DNA of 64,000 bases from Gnetum montanum (taxonomy: Eukaryota; Streptophyta; Gnetopsida; Gnetales; Gnetaceae): NCBI GenBank assembly GCA_015680685.1, contig MNCI01030304.1, positions 1,113,461 to 1,177,460 on the forward strand, read 5' to 3'. Shown one piece after another: positions 35,690 through 47,200 of this stretch; position 1 is the first letter of the stretch, and each line of letters starts with the position of its first letter. The notes under the pieces were generated by a model. It saw nothing but the letters and a program-made list of their open reading frames with translations, had not been told where the DNA came from and ran no database searches. Both the position numbers and the translations under genes were made by a program.

Positions 35690-37830
35690 TACTTTTGACT
35701 ATGTTGGCCTAGTGTAGTCATGCATTCCTTGGTGTATCAACACTCATGAATAGTTTCCTAGGCTTAGTATGGTTACTTTCAAGCTCCCAATGATCCAAAT
35801 AGCTTACGCAAGGGGTGGGATTGAAGATTTATGAGTTTTGGAAATATTTTAACTTTCTAGAAGGATGTAAAGCATGTTTCTAGTGGTGACTATGCTAGGC
35901 TAGCAGTGTAGTCACAAGGAATAAGTGAGTTCATGGGGTTTCTAGGGTTGAAACGTAGTGGAAGTGTAGCTGGGTGACATGGAACAAGGTTTGGGACACT
36001 CTAAGCCAATTCTAGGCCATTTTGAGTGGTATATAGTTGATTTTTGTTGCCACATTTTCCCTCCCTACTATGATTACATTGGACTAGCATAGTCACAAGC
36101 TTCCTCAGCATATTTATGCATCAAAAATGAATTTTTATGAGTTTTGAAGCTCAATCAACCATGCTAATGGACTTTGGGATCACTGGGTGCTACTAGCTAG
36201 GGTTTTAGTGCTAAAATTATCAGTTTTAATGATTACTTGTGTCTTGGGATGGTCAAATACCTTATGACTATGCTGGGCATGTAGTTCCTAGTGTAGTTGA
36301 GATATTTGAGTAGAAAACTGATGAAAAAGATGAATTTTGGCTCATTTCCCAATGTTTCAAGGTCTAAGCATGCTCTAGAAGGATTCTAGGTCTTTTTAGG
36401 AGTCAATTTGAGTAGTTTCTAAGCTGTTTTAGACACCTTTAGGTGGACTATGTTGGGTCCTACTGATGACTACATTAGCCTAGCATAGTCTTATAGTATC
36501 TTAGCATAGTTGAGCTTCAAAGGTGGAAAATATTTGGTTTTGTTGCTAAAATTAACTATAGTAGGGTCCCAAGAATTCTAAAAATGAATTTTGAGTTATT
36601 TTTGGCAACTTTTGCCTAGTTGTAGGTGGACTACATTGGGAAACACTAATGACTATGTTAACCTAATGTAGTCACATCCTCCCCAGTGTATTTGGGATTG
36701 AGAAATGCCAAAAATGGAAACAAGAGGTAAGATTTATTGTTAAAGAAGCTTTAAGGAGGTTCTAGGGTTTGCCAAAAGTGGATTTGGGTTCTTTATTATA
36801 ATTTTGGTTAATTTTGAGTGGACTATGCTAGGAAACACTAGTGACTAGGATGGCCCATCATAATCACACCCTCCCCAATGTAGTTGGGATTGGAAGATGT
36901 TTTGGAGGGAAACAAGTGGCAAGTGCTATCTTGGTTTTCAATCTAGCTAGGTTTTGAGGTTCTCAAGAATGAGTTTGGCTTGGAAATGTCATGTTTCAGG
37001 CTTTGTAGGTGGACTAGATTTGCCACCATCAATGAATACACTAGCCCAACATAGTCACCTTTGGAAAATGTCTTTTGATGTGGGAAATGATAAATTTTTA
37101 CTTTTTTCTATACTTTGGCATATTCTTGAGGTATCTTGGGGTGGATTTGAACTTGAAAATGATTCTTTTGAAGATTTTGAATGGACTACACTGGGTACCT
37201 ACTGTGACTATGCTAGTCCAATGTAATTATCCTATTCCTAATGTATTCGCACTTAGAGAATGAATTTTCATGGGTTTGGAAAGTTTTTTGGATGGTTAGT
37301 TGACATTCTGAGGTCACTAGAGGACTTAAGGATGTCTTGAGGCTCAGAAGTATAGTTTTCGAGGTCTAGAATAGTTTTAGTATTTCATTCTTCTCATAAA
37401 CCCTATGACTATGATAGGTTAGCATAGTCATTAGGTTTATCTAGCGTAGTCATGTGTTGTGACTAGTTTGAGGCATCATGTTGTCAGTTTGACTAAGTTT
37501 GAAGACTATTGGGAGCTTTGGCCAAAGTTTGGGTAGATGGTATGGATATTCAAAGTTGATTGGAGGCTAGATGAACTAGGAGAAGTCTATTCCACCAAGG
37601 ACTATTTTAGGCTAGTGTAGTTCACTTCTAGGCCAACATAGTCACATGGGAAACTAGTTTTTGGATGAATTTTGATGTCTTTTGGCCACTTAGTTTAAGC
37701 CTAGATCTACACTTACATGTCTAGTTCAATCATGGGGTTTTCTTGGTAGGGATGGAGTGCTTGGGATTGGATTTTAGGAGTTGATGGAACATGTCATATA
37801 TTTCACGGTTACCCCAACATAGTCAAGCCT
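35690..37830. repeat. Degenerate ~191-bp tandem array with palindromic cores
   Basis: A dyad of the form TGACTATGCTAG..CTAGCATAGTCA recurs at 35696, 35887, 36071, 36265, 36467, 36650, 36842, 37033, 37205, 37406, 37599 and about 37805. Spacings are 191, 184, 194, 202, 183, 192, 191, 172, 201, 193 and about 206 bp. Several units also share GGACTATGCTGGG-like sequence 20-35 bp upstream and CCTCCCCA-TGTAGTTGGGATT downstream. Units are strongly diverged. The period is close to nucleosome length, as in many plant satellites. Confidence 0.85.
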
Positions 37831-38552
37831 AGAAGTTCAAAATCCTAGTGTAGTCATGTTTTCTCAATCTATTTTTTAGTGTAACTCTAGCATTTTTTTG
37901 TAGTAAAAAGCTATGAATTTTCAAGTTTTAATGTTATGGGTTTTGAGTTCATTTTTCAATAATTTAAACAGCTATGGAATCATTGAACTTGGATGAATGA
38001 TTTGTTACTCATTGGTGTTTTCGTCAATTTGTGCATAATGGTATTTTGGCTAGGATGACCATAGTTATGTAACTTTTGCAATTTTTTCTAAAAAATAAAT
38101 TGATAGTTTTTATGTTTTATTATATAAGGTTGTATATCATGGTTTTAGGATTTCAATGGCAGTAGAATCATTGAATTTCGTTAAGTGGTTAATTTTATAT
38201 GGTCATTTCCATAAGGTTATGTGAAATCATGGTTTTGAGGTTATTACACATTTACCCCTATGAAGATGGACAATGTTGAGACTTTGAAAATTTTTTTCCA
38301 TCAATGTTCCATGATCTTGGGGATTGGATAAGATGTTAGAAAGGGTTTAGATTAAAATAAAAAATTTTAATAATTTTTTTCTATTGTTTATTATAGCCAT
38401 TTCCTACAGTTTTTTGGTGTTGTTATTCCATTTTGTTGAACTTTGGGTTACAGACTTGGGTTAGTGTTTTGATTTTTTCCTAAGCATGGAATTCAATGTG
38501 AAAACTAAAATCTTAGTTTCACATTTTCATTTCCATGTTTTCAATTTTACTC

Positions 38553-38636
38553 TGTCATTTTCCTATTTTTATTTATAAATTGTCATTTTCCTATTTTTAG
38601 TTGTAAATGGTCATTTTCATATTTTTGGTTGTAAAC
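38553..38636. repeat. Three-copy 28-bp minirepeat
   Basis: TGTCATTTTCCTATTTTTA at 38553 and 38581, and GGTCATTTTCATATTTTTG at 38609, an exact 28-bp period. T-rich on the plus strand. Confidence 0.9.
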
Positions 38637-38696
38637 TATTATTTTGTAGGCTATAAGGATGTAAACTAGGTTGTAAATAGGCTATAGATGTTTTTT

Positions 38697-38820
38697 AGTT
38701 TAAGGCCATGGTGGACCATACGATTTGCTAGTTTAAGATCATAGAGGGTTGTAGGGTTGCCAATTTTAGGCCTTAACAAGCCATAGGGTTGCCAATTTTA
38801 GGCCTTAGTAGGCCGTGATC
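38697..38820. repeat. 32-bp minirepeat, four copies, next to T protease
   Basis: Units start at 38697, 38730, 38762 and 38794. The consensus begins AATTTTAGGCCTTAGTAGGC and continues with CATAGGGTTGCC. It is the same family as the minirepeat at 35229, so related short repeats bracket the 191-bp array. Confidence 0.9.
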
Positions 38821-38910
38821 TATACTTGCCTAGTAAGTATAGGATACTCTTGAAAGAGCATTGTTATTTTCTTTGTTGGTGGCCCTAGTCTAAGTATCAA
38901 GAGTTTCCTC

Positions 38911-39430
38911 TTAAAATTTCACCTCTGAACCTCTAGCGATGTTAACATAGTTAACTGAAGGTAGTGATACATTATCTCCATGAATAACAATTTTCCTTTT
39001 CTTGTAGGGTAAGTGAATCTCTTGATGTATAGGGAATGAGACTACATGAAGCTTAACTAACCATGGTCTTGCTAGGGTCAAGTTAAACTCATGTGTCTCT
39101 TCAACTACTAGGAAGTTGATGGATGTGGTAAATTGTTTCTCAGCTATGAACTCAAAGGAGATAGAACCTTTCACCTCTACTGATGACTCGTTGAATGATT
39201 TAAGTGTTGAGGTAGTGGTTTCCTAGATGTTCTCAGTTAAGCCTAGGTTATTAACAATGGAATATGATATCACATTTGTGGATGTCCCATCATCCACATG
39301 AACATGGTAAACCTTATATCTACCAACACGTATGGTGATAAAGAGGGGAGTCGATAGCACCTATCCATTTTGAGAGTCTATCTTCACTTCACTATCATGG
39401 AAGTTAAGCATTGGTTAGTGTCCATTTTCC
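38911..39430 (-). pseudogene. Element T aspartic protease
   Basis: On the minus strand VHVDDGTSTNVISYSIVNNL is the active-site segment (family 'VLVDTGASVNVI'); D-T-G has become D-D-G. After one frame break the open stretch 39174-38911 gives VEETHEFNLTLARPWLVKLH (family 'Y..ILGR.WL') and KKRKIVIHGD. The protease would process the T polyprotein. It is followed on the coding strand by the long spacer where RT would be expected. Confidence 0.75.
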
Positions 39431-41250
39431 TTAAGTGAAGATTTCTTAAAGATAGAGTGGATTGATTCTTTGTTGGTGGGCAAGTCTTTATTCACAAGGT
39501 TAGAGGTTAACACTTGAGTTAATGCATCCCTATGTGCAAGAGAGATCATGACCAAGTCATACAAGTTTGGTGATGTTTTCTTTTATTTTAGGGATCATTT
39601 GGCTTAGTCTATTATTGCAAGAAAACTCTTCCCCTTGGCATGTAACCTTTTGGCCTTAGTGGTTCTAACCTCCTCCATCCTTCCTAGAGTTGATGGCATA
39701 GGTTTCAATCTATGTACCTTGGAGCCCTTATCCATTGATGTTGTGGATCTAGTTGTAGGTTTTTTTGAAGCCTTTTATCCTTGGTTACCTTTAGTGAACT
39801 TCATTGTTGGTTTGGTGACATGGTATTTTCATTTTTGGGATGATGGTTTCATGATAACCTTTGAGTTGTGGGGCATTATAGGTGAGCTTTGGTCATGGCT
39901 TGTTATAGGCTTATTTGTTGAAGGTGAAAGTACCTAGATAACAAATGGTTCCCTAGTCTTTGCTAGCTTAGCAACTCGTGGTCTTGGTTGTGAACTTGAT
40001 GCCACTGAAAATAGGACACGTATGATGAAAGGCTTCGTAGGGGCTTGAGGAGGTGATACCTGTATGACAAATGGCTCTCTAGGCTTTATGTTTTAGGGCT
40101 ATGATGGTACTTTGATGATAAATGATTACCTAGGAGGATTAAATCATATGATTTTCATGAATGAGGCTATAGTATAGGAGTTATTATTAGTGCTTGGAGA
40201 GTTGGACTCATTCAATACCAACTCTTTATGATCTATCATCTTTTGGAGGTCATCCTTTAATGCTAGGCAAAAATTGGTGTCATGACCAACCAATTGATGA
40301 TAATGGAAATACATATCTAGTCTAAAGTAATTTGGTAGCTTTTGATCATCTTTGGTAGCTATCATTGGATCTCTAGCTATGTTACAAAGAATATTTTGCC
40401 TCTTACAAGCCCCCTCAAACAATTGCTTTTGTTGTATATGGTTTTTTTAAGAAACTATTCTAAGAGCTTAGAAAGCTTTAGAGGCAACCTTGTGTACTTA
40501 GACCTATCCTTCTACCCAAATTTTGATCTTGGCTGATTTGGGACATATGAAGTGGATGGTTGCGATGAGTCTTAGAATGTGTTGCATGATGGTGATCCTT
40601 GACTTTCCCCTTGTTTTGACTCTTTTGTCATTGTAGCCATGGTTGTATGTTCTTGCCTAGTTTTATTCATATCCCTCCTTGCATGTTGGTTTTTGTAGAC
40701 CACATAGGTTAGATTATTGCTTACCTTACCTACTTCCTTGATGTTCTTAGTTTATGAGAAGGCTTGGCTTAGTGATTGAGGCTCTAGGTAGTAAAGCCTT
40801 GACTTGATAAAATCATTTACCGCTTCCTTAAAGATGGCCAAGAGGTGAGTTCAAGAAATAGGCTCTGGAATCTCATTAAGTGTTGAGTTCCATCTTTAAA
40901 TGTACCTTTTGATGAATTCAAGTGGCCCTTTATTCACCTTCATTAGTTGATCCAATGAGGCATCTAGCTTTAAGTTGTATCTAAAGTGGTTGACAAACTG
41001 GTTAATTAAGTCCTTGAGGGAGGAGATTGAACCTCAAGGTAATTTTTGGTACCAATCTAGAGTCTTAACTTTGAGGAACATAGGGAAAATCCTTAGTATC
41101 ATATGTGGCCAAGCTTACAAAAAGAAGAACTCAGACCAGAAGATAACTAATGTGCATTGGGATCTTCTTCATTATAGGGTTATTAGGATCATCTTGGTAG
41201 AAATCTAAAACCTTGACTATCTAAGTTGCATTGGTCTTGAGTTTTCACAG
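39431..41250 (-). pseudogene. Element T gag
   Basis: The capsid-like core reads VNHFRYNLKLDASLDQLMKV, GPLEFIKRYI, RWNSTLNEIPEPIS and FKEAVNDFIKSRLYYLE (about 40990-40760). The open frame 40422-40144 carries YFHYHQLVGHDTNFCLALKD, the Tat gag 'C.YH...GH.T..C..LK' zinc module, with the first Cys replaced. It belongs to the same unit as the protease at 38911. Many stops. N-terminal limits are uncertain. Confidence 0.75.
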
Positions 41251-42621
41251 CTCTTCATTAAGGTCTTTGACTATTTGGAAGGCTTGATCCAAGCCTTGCA
41301 GCATCCCCATGGGCTATGGTGCTTATTTTGATGATTGAGGATAGAGTTGAAAGGCTCGTGGCCTTGTAATAGGCTATGGTATCAAAGGGAGAGGCTAGGT
41401 GACCACCATTGTATGTCGGTTAAATAAGGAGAAAGAGGTTTGCATTGGAACATGTGGGATGAAGGAAGAAAAATAAGTATGAGAGGCTTGTGTTGCATGG
41501 GCTCTTAATGAGGGTCTCATTGGTATGACAAAGGGAGATGGTGAGGTAGGCATCACTGGCATTGGGTGAATAGAGAAGGTTATGTGGCAAAGGGTATCAA
41601 TGAGAAGAAGGAGGTGGATTGAGACATGGGTTATGTTTGGTGTGTAGTAATGATGGGTGTGGATCTAAGCATAACAAGATGGATAGGAGGAGAGTTGGGC
41701 CAAGGGGCTTGTCCCATCAATAAGGTAAGAGACATGAAGTTGGGTATAGTTGTTTGGGGAACCAAAGATTGGAAAAGACTTCCAATGAAAGTGTTTGGCT
41801 CTTGTTCAACCTCAAACTCATCTTCCTCTTCTTGGAGATCCTCTGAGCTAATTCCCTCACTAAAATCATCAACATCTATGTGTTATATGAGCATTTATAC
41901 ATAAAATTCAGTGAGGGGATTTGGTCATAAAGAGATGGAATGTATTCTTTTCCATCCCATTGCATAATTTTGAATTGATGCTTAGTGTTAGATTTGGAGC
42001 ATGGTATTGAGAGACTAGATTATATCTTGGCACATGGAAAGTTTTAGAACTCTTCAGTGATAACCACAAAATTTGAGGTTTTTCCCCTTTGTCAAAGTGA
42101 TTACCTTCATTCTATGGCCTTTGGATCTTTTGGGTCATAAACCCAAACTACATCTTGGCTGGATGTCATATTTGTCAGGTTAAGGGGTAGGATGATTGAT
42201 TGGCTAAAAGACATTGCCAAAAGAGATGGTTTTAAATTTTTACTATTTTTAGTAAAAAACATAATAAGTGGGATAATGCACTAACGTAAGATTCTATAAA
42301 TAGAAAGATAATGGAAAACTAATGCTAAGTGATGAAAAGGGAAAAGTGGTTTATCCTATTGAACAGAAACAGGTATTTGCATTAACCAATATTTCAATAA
42401 GTAGGTTCTACACTAGATAGGTGTTATAGTAGACCAGTACTATAGTCAACTATGCTAGCTTCAAGGAAACCAGCAATTTCCATGAAAATACAATAAAAAT
42501 CCAACTACACTAGTTTTCAAGGTTTCAACAGAATAAATTTGAAAACTTGAAAATGTGACTATTGGAAAAAGGGTTTTGGCCAAGAATTTGGACAAAGGCC
42601 CTCCTTCTAGTTCCATAAAAC
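41251..42621 (-). other. Element T leader and gag start, not resolved
   Basis: This lies between the T 5' LTR and the gag core. TGGAACTAGAAGGAGGGCC (minus strand, about 42598-42616) close to the LTR could be the primer site, but I could not assign a tRNA. No clear gag start was found. Plus-strand open frames here are shadows. Confidence 0.45.
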
Positions 42622-44134
42622 TATTGAAGCTAGAAATTTTGGTTGTTGGAATGGAAAGCAAAAAAATCCAAGTGCTAGAAAAATTTTAATCCCAAATCCC
42701 AAGGGCCTTTAAAAATGGGATTCAAGGTGTCTTGGATGGTCTAAGCAATCATCCAAGGACTTACAGAAGTGTAAATGAAAATGCAAATGGCTTTGGAAAT
42801 AGAAATGAAAATGAAAATGAAAACAAAATTGAAGTTGAATTTGCAAATGTGGAATGACAATAGACATAGAAACGGAAACATAAACTAAAATTTGCACAAC
42901 ATAAGCTATAAATTTATTAAAATGCAAAATAAATAATAAGGTTTACGAAGTATAGATTTTATGCTAAAAGCACAAGAAGTTTGCTTGTAGAAGCTTGATG
43001 TTCATTGAATATGACTATTCTGCATCAACTCCATGATTTGAATTCTTCCTAGCTCTAGTTTCCAGTAACTTTCCATTAATTTCCACTAGAATCAACAAAA
43101 AGGGTCACAAGTGATATTCCACTTTTGGGCATGGTAGTAGTATGCAAGAGTTTCTATGCCCAGCATAGTACCAATTTTCCTACCAAAGTGAAGGTAAGGT
43201 TACAATGGTTTTTATAGCTATAAAATGAAAAAAGTGCTATTGCTTTTGTGAAGGCTCAGAACTAGAATAAAGTATCTATGTTGGGTGTTTATAGGGTGGA
43301 TTTGGCTATTTTTGGATCTGTACACCACTGTCATGATATCTAATAGATTGGTGTCAATTTCAAAGTTACAAAAATTATAATTTGTAGCATAGTTATCATT
43401 TATAGTAAGTTTGGAATACACCATAGCCACAAAAACTTGTCCATTTTCTAAAAATAGTAAACAAAATTTTGTGACTACATTGGCACCATCCTTACTACAT
43501 TGGCTTTGGTGGACTACACTGAAGTTGTTGGGAATGCCAACATTTGTAAAAAATATGGAGATAGTCTAAAATTATAGAAATGATGGAGCCCATTGGAAAA
43601 TGTTGTGCCTGATGGAAAATGCTATCTATGTTGATCATTGAAGACTTTGGATGCCTACATTGGCCACTATTGAAATCATGGAAATTCCAACAATTCCAAC
43701 ATTGCACTTCTATTGGGTCTTGGTGATGGCTACACTGGCCACTATCATCTTCTAGAATGAAATAGAACTTCATTGGAATTGACCATTCCCATCAAAATTA
43801 ACCTTCCTATCTATTGTAGTACCATGTTTACTATAGAATTCATTAGAATTCATGGCTCCATCGTAGTTGCAACTATACCCCTACAAAAAATGTTACAAAT
43901 GCCAATTTTAGCCATTACCAAGGTGTTTTTAGCCTTCCCAAGCCTAATTATAGACATGAGATACCTTTTTCTACTTGGGAAGTGAGGCAATAACAACTTT
44001 TGGGGCATTTTTTTTCCAAGAAATTGGAAATATGCAAGATCATAGCTCATGCACTACATATATCACATTTACAATGAATCCTTACCTCAAGTTGGGAAAT
44101 GAAGGTTGCAATATTAATTTTTGGTGATGTTTCA
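42622..44134 (-). repeat. Element T LTR, right copy (5' LTR in T sense)
   Basis: The partner of 28593-30347: same order of landmarks, including AAATCCCAAGGGCCT, ATAAGCTATAAATTTATT, GTGAAGGTAAGGTTACAATG and ACTTGGGAAGTGAGGCAATA, and the end TTTCA. The TG start has become TA. It lacks the 246-bp duplication. Downstream at 44140 the C RNase H sequence resumes. Both T LTRs contain short GACTATGCTAGCC-like and CATAGTT-like motifs resembling the spacer array dyad. Confidence 0.85.
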
Positions 44135-44858
44135 AGAAGGAGAAGGTATTTGAGATACTGAAGTAGAAGCTGATTGAAGTGCAAATCCTTTAGCTTTGGG
44201 TTGATCTAAGCCCTTTCACATCATGAAAAATGCTTTAGACTATGCACTAGGCATAGTACTTACTCAACTCAATGATAAAAAAGAGCATATTACATACACT
44301 ATGCTAGTTGAAGCATCACCAAAGCACAACTCAACTACACCACTATAGAAAATGAGCTTATGGCCATGGTGTATGCACTTGAAAAATTTAAATACTATGT
44401 ACTTAGGTATCCTATTTACATTCACAGATCATAGTTCAATAACATTTTTAATGAATAAATCAATGATTAGTCCAAGGATGATAGGATGGCTTGTGATAGT
44501 ACAAGAGTTTGAAACCAGAGGGAATAGAAAATGTTCTAGTAGATCATTTGTTAAGACTAAGATGAAAACCATATGAACAGGGTGAACCATTATCAGATGA
44601 ATTTCCCAATGAAAATTTATTTATAGAAACAATGATAGTCAACTCAACAGAAAAGTCATGGATTATTGATTACATGACTTATCTCACTACACAAGAGCTT
44701 CATGTTAAGTTCAATAAGAAATAAAAGGAGTAGCTCCTCCACAAAGTTAAATGGTATATGGAAATTAAATGAAATATTTACAAGATCTGTGATGATGAAT
44801 TAGTTAGATGGTGTGTTCCAAAAGAGAACCAAAAATGAATCTTACAAGATGTGAATGA
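44135..44858 (+). pseudogene. Element C RNase H and linker, second part after T
   Basis: Resumes with EKVFEILK.KLIEVQILQ, MKNALDYALGIVLTQLNDKK (first Asp as Asn-Ala-Leu-Asp), then YTTIENELMAMVYALEKFKYY across a frameshift, FTDHSSITFLMNKSMISPRM and NVLVDHLL-like sequence. The order matches the A and D RNase H exactly, proving that 28592 and 44135 were once joined. It ends in the integrase N-terminal segment, VRWCVPKENQK and LQDVNE, where the copia solo LTR interrupts it. Confidence 0.85.
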
Positions 44859-46110
44859 GGGGAGGATCATAGAACTTAGAAGGGGGATGAATAATTTTTC
44901 AAATCAAAAAATATAACAAAAAAAACCACACACAAAATTATGTGGTTCTCCAACTTGGATACTCCACACTTAGAGGGTAGATTGCTTGCATACCTCGAAA
45001 CTTTGTTTCTCTTAAAATGTGATTTAAAGGGTACCACATCTTGTAGAAGCTTTAAGCTCTACTCTGGAGTGATTCATCACTATAAATCCACTCAACCCTA
45101 CAAGGTCCTAACAAGCTTAGAATGTGGTTTCTAAGATTCCACAACCTTTACAACTTGAGTTCCACTCCAAAGTATTGTGGCACTATACCAACACTCAATC
45201 TTGTAGGATCTTAACAAGCTCAAGGATGATGCCTTCTTGCAAGAAGCACATCAACCCTAGCAAGGTAACTAGAAAGAGAAACAAAAATTTACAAGGAAAG
45301 GATGCAATTGATTTACTGGTCCTTGGACTTTTAGGTACAACACAATTGATCACTTATAATAGTACAAAAGATAGTACAATGAAATACATAAAAATAATAG
45401 AATACTATACACAATGATTACTTGATGTTGACACTTGCTTACACACAAAACTTGCACATTCCCCAAGAGAATGAAGTCTTCTTATAGCCTTGATGTTTTC
45501 AAAATTACCTCAAAATTGGTGTCACTACTATCTAATAGCTAGGGGAGATGTTTTCTTCAAGATTGGAATGTCTCACTATATAGATTTGCATTTAGGGTAG
45601 ATGTCTCCCAAAAAAGTAGACATCTTTGAGGAGTCTTCTACATGTAGATGTCTTCTCCAGACAAGAGATGTCTACTATTTCAGCAAGACTTCTTCTCTGG
45701 TTCTTCTATACTTTGGCCAAGATGTCTTCTTCTTCTGAGAGCTGTCTTATCATCTTTTGGGATTTTCTTCTCAAGGCTTCCTTTCATTGATTTGGCTCAT
45801 CCTCAATCTTGGAAACTTCTTCATTTTTTTGTAGTCTTCATCTTTATCCTTGCTTCACTTTTCTAATGAAGTCTTTGTCCAAGCTCTCTTCAGTCTTTAT
45901 AGTTCTCATTTTGACATCTTAAAGTAGCTCTCATTCCATAAGTATTCTTTCATGTCTAATAGGTCCTTGTGGTCTTCACTTTGAAATTTCTTTGTAGATG
46001 TCATCTCTTAAGCCCTTCTTTAGTCCATGTTCTTGTCCTACAAACAGAAAAACCATACAAACATCCTTGTTCTTCATTTTCCTTAAGGTTTTCACATACC
46101 AAAAGGTCAA
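44859..46110 (-). repeat. Solo LTR of a SIRE/Maximus-like copia element
   Basis: About 1250 bp, similar along its length to 52443-53548 (AACTTAGA-GGGGGATGAA start, ACACTTAGAGGGTAGA, AAGCTCTA, GATGATGCCTTCTTGCAA, GTAGACATCT, and TAAGGTTTTCACATACCAAA followed by AGGTCA end). No internal coding follows: C integrase lies directly on both sides, so this is a solo LTR left by recombination. Flanks AATGA (44854-44858) and CTTGA (46111-46115) fit a 5-bp target duplication in position and partly in sequence. Orientation is minus, taken from the copy at 52443, which has its PPT on the right. Confidence 0.8.
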
Positions 46111-47200
46111 CTTGATGGACCATGTGGTGGTCACTATGTAGGATGCAGAACAACACTAAAGATGGTGATGGCAGGCTACGTTTAGCCTACCATATTTAAG
46201 GATGCACAAAAATGCACTTTGTCTTGTAACAGATGCAAATGCAATGGAGGAATAATGGCTAGAAATGATGGACCATAACAATGGATTCAACAATTAGAAC
46301 CATTCAATATCGAAGGAATTGATTTTATGGGGCCCATCACACCAATGTCTAATGGGAAATCATACATTATAATGACAGTTGATTATTGCACGAAATGAGT
46401 AGCAGTAGTTGTAGTCAAAGACTGTGTATAGCTAAAATAGCTGCTAAAGTCTTCCAGCAATACATGGTGAATAGGAACACATTTCATAGGAGCTACATTC
46501 AAAAAGCTAATGCAACAACTTGGGATGAACCACAAACTAACTACACCATACCATCCCCAACCAAATGGTCAAGCAAAAGTGATTAACTAGGAAATCACTA
46601 GAGTATTGACTAGAAAAATTAGTTGATTTAGAAAGAATTGGAGCACTAAGTTAAATGATGCTCTATGGGCATATAGATCCACATGGAAACTTCTAGTAGG
46701 ATACTTGTCCTATGAGGTAGTTTATGCAAAACTACCCACATTGCCAATCCAAGCAGAGCTAGAAACCTTAGCTACTAGTAGTAACTTGAACTAGATCTAA
46801 ACTTAGCCTAAAACAAATGCCTTATGAACCTTAACCTTCTAGGGCAAAACAAACTTGTAGCTCTAATGAGTAATGAGATACATAAGAAATACTCCAAATG
46901 TAAGCATGATGCAAGACTATGAAAAATGTCAATATAGCCAGGCAATAAAGTCCTCTACTACAATCCTAGTTATGTGCTACAAAAGGCTAAGTTTCAAACT
47001 CTATGGGAAGGATCCTATATCATCAATGAAACATACCCATAAGGCTCCATGCAGATTTATCAACTAGCCAACCCATAAAAAATTATCCTAGTCAATATTC
47101 AGCAAGTTAAACCATTCTACAAACATCCTAACTCCTATATGGAAACTACCCTACTTACCAAACCATCCTCAACCCATTCCATCTTCTGGTTAACTATCTT
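46111..47200 (+). pseudogene. Element C integrase
   Basis: DGPCGGHYVGCRTTLKMVMA, LSCNRCKCNGGIMARND (zinc module Cys pair) and [20 protein letters not shown] with the first catalytic Asp. The stretch before GTHFIGATFKKLMQQLG has lost the second Asp through a deletion of roughly 60 bp compared with D. The catalytic Glu of 'NGQAE' is Lys (NGQAKVIN). LNDALWAYRSTWKLLVGY follows, then the C-terminal part to about 47190 (NIQQVKPFYKHPN). It ends with the usual QVKPF segment. Confidence 0.85.

Larger units (their letters stand above)
34546..38910. other. Element T spacer between protease and RT, non-coding and repeat-built
   Basis: About 4.4 kb with no recognisable coding domain on either strand, although the protease ends at 38911 and RT begins near 34545 on the same strand. 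Ogre-type Tat elements are known to have an intron between protease and RT, but usually a much shorter one. The spacer holds a ~191-bp array (35690-37830) and minisatellites at 35229-35310, 38553-38636 and 38697-38820. Its origin as an enlarged intron or a foreign insertion cannot be decided here. Confidence 0.7.

Noticed and set aside
35690-37830. CRISPR-like regular array
   Set aside because: The period is ~191 bp, units are related over most of their length and strongly diverged, and the sequence is plant retroelement DNA. It is a degenerate tandem array, not repeats with unique spacers.
42598-42616. T primer binding site assigned to a specific tRNA
   Set aside because: TGGAACTAGAAGGAGGGCC starts plausibly but does not match the tRNA-Asp or tRNA-Met complement, and the LTR edge is decayed.
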